Source of the DNA: Chloroflexota bacterium
GTDB lineage: Bacteria; Chloroflexota; Dehalococcoidia; Lucifugimonadales; UBA3495
Assembly (NCBI GenBank): GCA_002721995.1
Contig: PBMF01000025.1
Span: 120,964-184,963 of the forward strand
Direction of reading: 5' to 3'
DNA length: 64,000 nt
Shown: positions 56,517 through 64,000 of the stretch, one piece after another
Layout: the number at the start of each line of letters is the position of its first letter
Numbering within the stretch: the first letter of the stretch is position 1
Position numbers and translations under genes: made by a program
The notes under the pieces: model-generated
What the model was told of the DNA's origin: nothing
The model's input: only the letters and a program-made list of their open reading frames with translations
Databases searched by the model: none

Positions 56517-57860
56517 ATGGCTGATAACAACGAAAAGCAGATGCTGTTGGTGGCCTTTCTACAGGCCTCCAACTGCTCCAACTACACCGGCTCCTGGCGG
56601 CATCCCGAGACTGCGCCAGAGTTCCTGGACCTGCGTTTTTACCAGGACATCGCCGAGACCCTGGAACGGGGCAAGTTCCACCTGGTTTTCATCGACGACC
56701 GCCTGGCCATGCCCTCTCGGCTGGGGGACTCCTTCGCCGAGGCAGTGGAGAACGGCGTCCGGGTGGTGAAGCTGGACCTGGTCCCAATCATCACTGCCAT
56801 GGGGCTGGCCACCCAGCATCTGGGCCTGGGGGCCACTTATTCGACCACCTACTATTCGCCCTTCCACGTCGCCCGTTTGTTCGCCTCCCTGGACCATTTC
56901 ACCCAGGGCCGGGTCGCCTGGAACGTGGTCACGTCACTGAACGACTCCGAGGCCCAGAACTTCGGCGTCTCCGAGCACCAGGGCCACGACGACCGCTACG
57001 ACGTGGCTGACGAGTTCATGCGCGCCGCCTTTGACCTGTGGGACTCATGGGAGGACGGGGCCGTCCTGCTGGACAAGGACTCGGGCCGGTTTGCCGATGC
57101 CAGTAAGGTACACCGGGTGGATCACGAAGGGGAGTACTTCCAGGTGCGCGGCCCGCTGACCGTCCCCAGGCCGCCCCAGGGGCACCCGGTGCTGGTGCAA
57201 GCGGGCCAGTCCGAACGGGGCCGCCAGTTCGCCTCCCGCTGGGGTGATCTGCTCTTTGTGATCTACCCCACTCCCGAGGCCTGCAAGGCCTACCGGGACG
57301 ACCTGCGCGGGAGGGCGGAGTCCGAAGGACGGGACCCCGAATCAGTGAAGGTGGCCCCGGCGGTCTACGTGGTGGTTGACGAGACCGAGGAGAAGGCGGC
57401 CGAAAAACTGCGGCAGATCGAGGACCTGGCCGAGCGGGTGGATTCCCTTGCCCTGCTCTCCGAGGTCTTCAACTACGACTTCTCCCAACACCCCGTGGAC
57501 CAACCCCTCTCCGACGAGACCTTGGCATCCATGACCGGACTGCGGGGTTTCCTCGACCGGGTGATCCAGCTCAGCGGCACCAAGAACCCCAGCGTAAACG
57601 ACTTCATCCAGTGGTCGGGCCGGGGCACCCTGCGGGAGCTGCCCTTATTCACCGGCACGCCGGCCCTGGTCGCCGACCAGATGGAAGCCTGGTTCCAGGC
57701 CGGTGCCTGTGACGGGTTCGTGCTGGCCGCCACCCATATGCCCGGCGCCTACCGGGACTTCGTAGACCTGGTGGTGCCCGAACTACAGCGCCGCGGCCTG
57801 TTCCGTAGCGACTATACCCCGGGCACCCTGCGCGACAACCTCGGTCTAGCCAGGCCCTGA
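56517..57860 (+). CDS. NtaA/SnaA/DszA-family FMN-dependent monooxygenase (LLM)
   Basis: NCSNYTGSWRHPETAPEFLDLRFYQDIAETLERGKFHLVFIDDRLAMP; VAWNVVTSLNDSEAQNFG; VDHEGEYFQVRGPLTVPRPPQGHPVLVQAGQSERGRQFASRWGDLLF. Confidence 0.95.
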   Translation: MADNNEKQMLLVAFLQASNCSNYTGSWRHPETAPEFLDLRFYQDIAETLERGKFHLVFIDDRLAMPSRLGDSFAEAVENGVRVVKLDLVPIITAMGLATQHLGLGATYSTTYYSPFHVARLFASLDHFTQGRVAWNVVTSLNDSEAQNFGVSEHQGHDDRYDVADEFMRAAFDLWDSWEDGAVLLDKDSGRFADASKVHRVDHEGEYFQVRGPLTVPRPPQGHPVLVQAGQSERGRQFASRWGDLLFVIYPTPEACKAYRDDLRGRAESEGRDPESVKVAPAVYVVVDETEEKAAEKLRQIEDLAERVDSLALLSEVFNYDFSQHPVDQPLSDETLASMTGLRGFLDRVIQLSGTKNPSVNDFIQWSGRGTLRELPLFTGTPALVADQMEAWFQAGACDGFVLAATHMPGAYRDFVDLVVPELQRRGLFRSDYTPGTLRDNLGLARP

Positions 57861-57870
57861 CTGCCACGGG

Positions 57871-58190
57871 TTAGGCGACGTAATTCACCACCAGGACCGG
57901 CCGGTTTTGCTCCGTGTCGTGGTTTCGGCTGTCGAACCTCTTGGCGGACCGGGACTGGGACTCGTCGCCCAATAGCAGCCAACCGATGTTGCCCGCCGGG
58001 TCGTCCAGCCAGCCCTGAACGTCGGTGACCAATCGGTCGGTCGACTCCCAGGTGTAACTGCCGGCGCCTTTCACGGTGACGGTACTGCTTGCATCGGCGA
58101 CGAAGTCACCGCCCGGCTTGTCCCAGTCCAGCGACTGGAACGCCCGCTAAGTCCAGGTCGGCGCTCCTTATATTGCTACGTATCCAATAA
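57871..58190 (-). pseudogene. C-terminal remnant of a DNRLRE-type extracellular domain protein
   Basis: GAPTWT*RAFQSLDWDKPGGDFVADASSTVTVKGAGSYTWESTDRLVTDVQGWLDDPAGNIGWLLLGDESQSRSAKRFDSRNHDTEQNRPVLVVNYVA; TAG at 58147-58149; no upstream domain. Confidence 0.65.
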
Positions 58191-58329
58191 GACTTACGGA
58201 TCAAAATCCCGACTTAGTATCATCAGATCGACTTGGGAACCTTGGATCTTCGCCGCTGCCAGGCACGGCACCTTAGCCAACCGTTTCGGCATCATACCAG
58301 AAGACCCAAGGGGCCTCTTTCGCGGTCCG

Positions 58330-58357
58330 CCGGTGGTTCTTCACCGGTGGTTCTTCA
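58330..58357. repeat. Exact 14-bp tandem duplication
   Basis: ccggtggttcttca repeated twice head-to-tail. Confidence 0.9.
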
Positions 58358-58422
58358 TATGTATAATGCTAGAATCCTGCCCGTGACGGGCGGGCAGATT
58401 CTCGATTAGGACGGACTCAGAT

Positions 58423-58842
58423 ATGGCCGAGGTTGACAACCGTATTGAGCTCGACTGGGACGCTTTGGAGGTCGGCGAGACCTTCGAGAAGTTCGAATAC
58501 GTGCTCACCCAGGAAATGATAGATACCTACAGGAAAGGGGTAATGGACCCGGAGGCCAGTTTCCCCACCATCGCCCACAAGGTGGACGTGCGCCAGTACA
58601 ACGCCAAGTACACCGATGCCGGGTCGGTCAATGCCCGCTGCGCCTTCCACTGCTACAACTCCCCCGTGGCCGGCAAGAAATTGACGGTGACCGCTTGGAT
58701 CGCCGACAAGTACCTGCGGCGGGGCAAGAACTACATCGTCACAGAGGCTGTCTCGGTGGACGAGGACGGCCGGCTCATCGACCGGGTTATCACCCACGAG
58801 CTGAAGCAGCCGTCGGAGGTGGGCAAGAAATGGGGCGGGTAA
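58423..58842 (+). CDS. MaoC/hotdog-fold dehydratase-like protein, subunit 1
   Basis: LDWDALEVGETFEKFEYVLTQEMIDTYRKGVMDPEASFPTIAHKVDVRQYNAKY; paired with the next hotdog gene. Confidence 0.7.
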   Translation: MAEVDNRIELDWDALEVGETFEKFEYVLTQEMIDTYRKGVMDPEASFPTIAHKVDVRQYNAKYTDAGSVNARCAFHCYNSPVAGKKLTVTAWIADKYLRRGKNYIVTEAVSVDEDGRLIDRVITHELKQPSEVGKKWGG

Positions 58843-59285
58843 TCAGAGGCTACAAAGAGGGCGACGAGATAACGCCCCTGGTCAAGGAGATGACCCAGGA
58901 GGCTATCAACCTGTTTGAGGGCAGCGCCGGCAATACCGGGCCTTCCCAGTTCACCGACGAACATTCGGCCAAGGAGGTGCTGGGTACCAAGGGCACCGTG
59001 GCGTCGGGCCGCATGTCCCTAACCTTCGCCATCGAGATGATGCGCCGCCACTTCGGCGCCGACGTCTTCGACCACACGGGCGTGGTCGACCTGCGTTTCC
59101 TGCGGCCGGTGCGCCCCGGCGACACCATCACATTCTCCGGCACGGTCAGCGGCACCAGCCGGGAGGCCAACGGTAGCAAGGTGTCCGTGGACATCGGGGT
59201 CAAGAACCAGCGGGGCGACACCACGGGCGTTGGGCAGGGGAGCGCCATCGTTCCCAACGCCTACCTGCCTGCAGAAGATCTGTAG
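58830..59285 (+). CDS. MaoC-like dehydratase, subunit 2
   Basis: ATG 58830 overlaps the previous ORF by 13 bp. MGRVIRGYKEGDEITPLVKEMTQEAINLFEGSAGNTGPSQFTDEHSAKEVLGTKGTVASGRMSLTFAIEMMRRHFG...LRFLRPVRPGDTITFSGTV. Confidence 0.88.
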   Translation: MGRVIRGYKEGDEITPLVKEMTQEAINLFEGSAGNTGPSQFTDEHSAKEVLGTKGTVASGRMSLTFAIEMMRRHFGADVFDHTGVVDLRFLRPVRPGDTITFSGTVSGTSREANGSKVSVDIGVKNQRGDTTGVGQGSAIVPNAYLPAEDL

Positions 59286-59307
59286 TTTTCGGGCATCACG
59301 GGAATTC

Positions 59308-59344
59308 AAAAAGGCCCTGGGTCATTCCGACCCGGGGCCTTTTT
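59308..59344. terminator. Bidirectional terminator between convergent loci
   Basis: aaaaaggccctgggtcattccgacccggggccttttt. Confidence 0.8.
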
Positions 59345-59393
59345 ACGTTTCTCGACTAACGCTGGGGATACCGCCGGGGATATCGATGGAATG

Positions 59394-60541
59394 TTATCCC
59401 CAACGGGGAGTCTCGTCCGGGTTGACGCCCAAGGCGGTCTTGCCGACGAATTCCATGGTGAGAGCGTTGTTGGCTGGGTGAATCCTGGCCAACCGGGCTT
59501 CGCGCCAGAGCCGCTCGAACCCGCTCTTTTTGAAGATGCTGAACCCACCCATGGTCGCGTCGACCACCCGCCAGGTGCCTTTGGCGGCGTGGCGCTTGGT
59601 AGCCGTCAACTTCAGGGCCAGTTGTGGCAGTGGTCAACGCCGTTGGCCCAGTCCTCGGCGGTGCAGTAGATGTAGGCCCCTACGGCCTCCATCTCGATGA
59701 CCATCTCTGCGATTGCGTGCTGCACCTCTGGGTGGTAGGCCATGGCGCGGCTAATGGCCATCGACTTCTTGGTTTGGACCGCCGCGATGGTCTCGCCCAG
59801 GACGAGCTGGGCATTGCCGTAATAGACGTTGGAGAACCGCAGGAGTGCCCAGGCGAAGATGCCCAAGACAAACAGGTCCGCGCCACCGGCCCCGGCGTCA
59901 ACAACCCTGGTGATGTACTCATCGGACACGAACGCGCCTTAGAGAATGGTGTCCTGGCTTTGGGTGGCCCTCATGCCCACAGTGTCCCAGGTCTCCTAAA
60001 TCCTGTACCCGTCGCTGTTCCGGGGCATGAATGCGTGGACGATTTTGGGGGCGTTGCGATCAGAGGAATCCATGCCATGTATGCCCAGGAACGTCCAGAC
60101 CGGACTCAGGCTGTCGAACATCTTGTGGCCGGTGAATTTGTAGCCGCCGTCCGATTTTTCCGCGTTGGTGCTGGAGAGCAACAACGGCAGGTCGTTGCCG
60201 CCCTCGCCGTGCCCGGTGGCAAAGATATCGCCGTTGGCGGCGGCCTTCAACATCCATTCGGTGGACGTGTCACCGCGGCGCCAAACATCTGCGGCGAGGC
60301 CGGTCCAATAGAAGTGCATGTTCGCGGCCAGAGCGGTAGCAGCGGCGTGGTAGGCCAGACGCCGCTGCTCCTGGCAGACCTCGGCCAGATTCATCCATAG
60401 GCCGCCCAACTCCTTGGGCACCGCCGCCAGCATGTAACCCGCCTCTTTCAACTCCTCGAAGAACTTGTTGTCCCGGTCGTTTTCCATGCAGCGCTGCAAA
60501 AGGGCATCGGAAAGGACAGAGTTCGGGTTGGTGGTGGTCAT
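59394..60541 (-). pseudogene. Acyl-CoA dehydrogenase family protein with two in-frame stops and one frameshift
   Basis: KFFEELKEAGYMLAAVPKELGG...GDIFATGHGEGGNDLPLLLSSTNAEKSDGGYKFTGHKMFDSLSPVW...NSDGYRI*ETWDTVGMRATQSQDTIL*GAFVSDEYITRV...TAEDWANGVDH (shift) LALKLTATKRHAAKGTWRVVDATMGGFSIFKKSGFERLWREARLARIHPANN. Confidence 0.88.
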
Positions 60542-60681
60542 TTTGTTTCTCCCAGTGGACGTGGGTCCCGTGAGTTGTTACCGCAACATAAATCGCGTCC
60601 GGAGATGAGACTGGAAAGTAAACCTGTGCGGAAGCGCGGGATGTTCGCGCGAGGCCGAGTGGCGGTCGATCGGCCGTCCGG

Positions 60682-61455
60682 TTAGTCGTCGGTGGAAAAA
60701 TATTTACCGGGTGTCACGCCAAGGGAGCGGCGAAACATGGAGATGAAGGCGCTGGGATTCTCGTAGCCCACTTCCAACGCCACGGTTGTGACGGGCTCTC
60801 CCGAAGCCAGACGCATCAGCCTTTCCAATAACCTGGCCTGCCGTTGCCAATGTCGGAAAGTCATTCCTGTCTCAGCCAAAAACAGCCGGGCCAAAGTCCT
60901 GGGGCTGGCTCCCACAACAGGTCCCCAGTCCTCAAGGGTCGTTGAGTTCTCGGGGTGTTCTCGGAGGGCCGTGGTGATCTGACGAGCCCTGGGGGCCCAC
61001 GGCTCAGGCAGGTGAAGAGGCTCGACCGGGAGACGGCGGACCTCGTCCAAGATCAGGTCCATGATCCTGCCAGTCCGGCTCGCCGGCTCGTAGAGCTTTG
61101 GGGAATCAACCGCTCCCAGGATAAGCTCCCGTAACAGGGGAGAAACCGCGACAACCCCGCACTCTTGGGGTAGCCCATCCACTGAGTTTTCCCGCACGTA
61201 CACGCTCCGCATGGAAACGGGTCCGGAAGACTAGATCTGGTGCTCGGTCTTGGCCGGTATCCATACGCCCCGGTGTTGAGGCACCACCCAGCTGCCGGTA
61301 TCGGCGGTGACCTTCACCACGCCGGCGCAGGCATAGACCAGTTGCGCTCTGCCGTGGCAGTGGCGGTCCGAGCGGTAGCCACCGGGATACTCCGAAGCCC
61401 GCACCACTACATCGCGGTCGATTTCTTCGCCAAATGCGTCGTGTACAGCGTCCAT
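60682..61455 (-). pseudogene. AraC family transcriptional regulator (cupin + HTH) interrupted by in-frame TAG
   Basis: YRSDRHCHGRAQLVYACAGVVKVTADTGSWVVPQHRGVWIPAKTEHQI*SSGPVSMRSVYVRENSVDGLPQECGVVAVSPLLRELI...GASPRTLARLFLAETGMTFRHWQRQARLLERLMRLASGEPVTTVALEVGYENPSAFISMFRRSLGVTPGKYF; TAG at 61231-61233. Confidence 0.88.
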
Positions 61456-61577
61456 ATGTTGTGTTGTTTCAGGTATTTCTTGGCAGGATACCGCCAGATT
61501 GTACTTTCCCTGCTGGGTATACTCAACTCTGATCCGATCCCATCAACTCTCCCGATCCAAACCAGCAGAGAATAACG

Positions 61578-62807
61578 ATGGCAAGTATTGATGCGGCCTC
61601 CGGCGCGACCAAAGATGTGCGGCTGACGGCCCGGGTGATGGTGACGGCCCTGGCCACCGGCCACGTGGCCTTCCACTGGATCCTGCAGAGCTTCGTGGTG
61701 GTGCTGCCGGAGATTCAGCGGACCTTTGGCCTGAACGGTGTGGGAGTGGGCGGCATTCTGACCATGCGGGAACTGGCCTCCGGCTTGGTGGCGTTGCCAG
61801 GCGGAGTTGTGGTGGATGTGGTGCGCCGTTGGTGGGGGCCGCTTCTGGCGGTATGTGTCGGGGCATCGGGCCTGGGCTCGCTGCTCATGGGAATCTCCCC
61901 CGCGTATCCGCTTCTGCTCTTGGGAGTGGCTGTGGTGGCCATCTCCCACTCCCTATGGCATCTGCCCGCCGCGGCTTCGCTTTCCCACCATTTTGCCGAA
62001 CGGAGGGGGACCATGCTGGCCTTCCACGGTGTCGGCGGCAGTATCGGCGACGTGGCCGGCCCGCTGATCACCGGAGCGCTCCTCTTGGTACTGGGCTGGC
62101 GGGGAATTCTCAGCGTCTACGCGGTGGCGCCCATATTCATGGGATTCATGGCTGTCTGGGCGTTCCGTAACATTGGCGACGTGAAATACGAAGCCAGCAA
62201 GGAACTGGACCTGGCCGGGCGCGTCGCCATGACCAAGACCCTGCTGAAGAGCAACGTTTTATGGGGATTGACCATCGTTCGCGGTCTCCGCTCCATGGCC
62301 CTGGTGGCGTTGGTGACCCTGCTCCCCCTGTACCTGGGCAACGACCTGGACCTGGGGGTTTTCAACCGCGGCTTCCACATCGGAATGCTGATCGCGGTGG
62401 GGCTGCTGGCCAAGCCGGCGGCCGGATATCTGTCCGACAGGTTCGGGCGGAAACAGCTCCTCGTGCCCGGGCTCGCCTGGTCCTGTGTGATGTCTTTGGC
62501 GCTGATAGTGTTTGACGACGGTATAACACTCACCATCGCCATTGGGCTATTGGGACTCTTTTTGTACCCGGACCAGCCCATTCTCACCGCCGCCGTATTC
62601 GACGTGGTCGGGCGCGAGGTAGCGACCACCGGTCTGGGAGTGGTGTCCTTCGCCAGCTTCCTCATGGCGGCGACTTCATCGCTGATAGCGGGGGCCATCT
62701 ATGAGGTTGCCGGCTTCGAGGTGGGCCTGTACTACATCGCCGGTCTCTTTGCCCTTGCCGCGGTCATATTCGCCGTTCTTCCCTTGTCCCGTCGGATAAG
62801 CGAATAG
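61578..62807 (+). CDS. MFS transporter
   Basis: TLRSMALVALVTLLPLYLGNDLDLG-type helices, AAGYLSDRFGRKQLLVPGLAW, multiple hydrophobic segments. Confidence 0.92.
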   Translation: MASIDAASGATKDVRLTARVMVTALATGHVAFHWILQSFVVVLPEIQRTFGLNGVGVGGILTMRELASGLVALPGGVVVDVVRRWWGPLLAVCVGASGLGSLLMGISPAYPLLLLGVAVVAISHSLWHLPAAASLSHHFAERRGTMLAFHGVGGSIGDVAGPLITGALLLVLGWRGILSVYAVAPIFMGFMAVWAFRNIGDVKYEASKELDLAGRVAMTKTLLKSNVLWGLTIVRGLRSMALVALVTLLPLYLGNDLDLGVFNRGFHIGMLIAVGLLAKPAAGYLSDRFGRKQLLVPGLAWSCVMSLALIVFDDGITLTIAIGLLGLFLYPDQPILTAAVFDVVGREVATTGLGVVSFASFLMAATSSLIAGAIYEVAGFEVGLYYIAGLFALAAVIFAVLPLSRRISE

Positions 62808-63123
62808 GGCTGGACCAGGAGAATGATTGCGCCCCCGGCTGGAGAGACTGGGGGAGCGTTTCGCGGGAGGGCGATCGTAAAACCCCGGAGGAGGGGGCGG
62901 TTTGTCCAGTATTTAGGCGGGCTTCTGCAATGTCAGAAACGCAGATACTAGACTAAACGCTGACAAGACATAACCCAAGTTGTACCCGGGTCATGTTGTG
63001 TGGGCTGAATGGCCCACCGGGCAGCCCAGTTTGACTGGCCAAAGATGGCTCAGAAAAGACTGAGGCCCGCCTGTCAGGACTGTGTCCAACAGGCGGGACC
63101 CTGTTTATCGTAGTGCCGGGTGG

Positions 63124-63966
63124 TCAGGAGATCAGCCTGGCGCACTCGTCAATGATGGGTGTGACCTTGTCTCGCTCTTCCGAAGGCAGGGAGAAGATCA
63201 CCCGGTCCACGCCGGCGTCCCGCAGACGGCCGATCAGTTCCGGGTCGGGCCGGACGCCGAAACTGGTGATGTTCAGAGAATTGGGGTCTCTGCCAGCCTC
63301 CTCCGCCTGTTTCTTCAGCAGCACGATCTTCTCGCCCAGGCTGGCCCCTCCGCCACGGCCTCCGATGGGCATCCAGCCGTCGCAGTACTCCACCACCCGG
63401 TCGAAGGTGGTGGGGCCGTCTCCGCCCATGAGGATGGGCGGGTGGGGCCGCTGTACCGGTTTGGGGTAGGCCCACATCTTGTCGAAATCCACGTGGTTGC
63501 CGTGGAATTCGGCCTCCTCTTGGGTCCATATCTCTTTCATGGCCAGGATATTCTCGCGGAGTATCCGCCAGCGCCGCCGGAAATTGGTCCCGTGGTCTTC
63601 CATCTCCTCGGCGTTCCAGCCGCCTCCGATGCCGAAGATGAATCGGCCTCCAGAGAGCATGTCCAGGCTGGCGATTTCCTTGGCCGTCACGATGGGGTCG
63701 CGCTCGATCATGAGACAGATACCGGTGCCCAGATTGATGTTTTTGGTCACGCTAGCGGCGGCGGTGAGGGCCACGAATGGGTCCAGGGTGTGCCAATAGT
63801 CCCTGGGTAGTTCGGGCCCGCCGGGCCAGGGACTGATGCGGCTGGCGGGGATGTGGGTATGCTCCGGTACCCACATGGACTCAAACCCCCGGTCCTCCAG
63901 CATTTTGGCCAAGTCATCCGGACGGATGGAATAGTCGGTCGAGAACATCATTGCGCCGTAGTCCAT
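63124..63966 (-). CDS. LLM class F420/flavin-dependent oxidoreductase
   Basis: DLAKMLEDRGFESMWVPEHTHIPASR...TKNINLGTGICLMIERDPIVTAKEIASLDMLSGGRFIFGIGGGWNAEEMEDHGTNFRRRW; PHPPILMGGDGPTTFDRVVEYCDGWMPIG. Confidence 0.95.
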   Translation of the reverse strand: MDYGAMMFSTDYSIRPDDLAKMLEDRGFESMWVPEHTHIPASRISPWPGGPELPRDYWHTLDPFVALTAAASVTKNINLGTGICLMIERDPIVTAKEIASLDMLSGGRFIFGIGGGWNAEEMEDHGTNFRRRWRILRENILAMKEIWTQEEAEFHGNHVDFDKMWAYPKPVQRPHPPILMGGDGPTTFDRVVEYCDGWMPIGGRGGGASLGEKIVLLKKQAEEAGRDPNSLNITSFGVRPDPELIGRLRDAGVDRVIFSLPSEERDKVTPIIDECARLIS

Positions 63967-64000
63967 ATCGCCTCACTCACAAATGGGCGGGCAAGCAGCC

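Noticed and set aside
1-64000. CRISPR array, prophage, IS element or defence island
   Set aside because: I saw no regularly spaced direct repeats, transposase, integrase, capsid/terminase, Cas or toxin-antitoxin proteins on either strand. The only mobile-like sequence is the palindromic doublet at 14901-15033.
1-64000. tRNA or rRNA genes
   Set aside because: I did not recognise any conserved tRNA T-loop/anticodon structure or rRNA segment by eye in the intergenic regions. A tRNAscan-SE/Infernal run would be needed to exclude them formally.

Overview
This 64 kb window is dense bacterial chromosome, GC-rich and almost fully coding. It contains no rRNA, tRNA, CRISPR array, transposase, integrase or prophage genes that I can recognise. 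The content is a peripheral-catabolism region: six FMN/F420-type luciferase-like monooxygenases (LLM), one of them interrupted; four VOC/glyoxalase proteins; alpha/beta and epoxide hydrolases; an amidohydrolase; an enolase-superfamily enzyme; a CaiB/BaiF CoA-transferase; a thiolase; MaoC hydratases; carboxymuconolactone decarboxylases; a ComD/ComE-like sulfopyruvate decarboxylase pair; a DUF1501/DUF1800/NHL cluster; and five MFS transporters. This gene mix resembles marine SAR202-type Chloroflexota; that is inference from gene content, not a phylogenetic result. The most unusual feature is the number of interrupted genes. By reading frames across ORF boundaries I found at least eleven loci where homology continues in-frame past a TAA/TAG, or into another frame across a small indel. 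They are a sensor kinase/response regulator cluster, a Rieske oxygenase, two tandem paralogous lipoproteins (one broken by an exact 7-bp tandem duplication), an LLM monooxygenase, a PAS histidine kinase, MobA, a Tat-like protein beside an orphan arsenite-oxidase-type Rieske protein, a DNRLRE-like remnant, an acyl-CoA dehydrogenase and an AraC regulator. The other main candidates are a REPIN-like doublet of inverted palindromes at 14901-15033, a molybdoenzyme (Aio-like) remnant whose Rieske protein appears to have lost a cluster-ligand cysteine, and a secreted protein with an internal domain duplication. I did not find a clear novel defence or mobile system.
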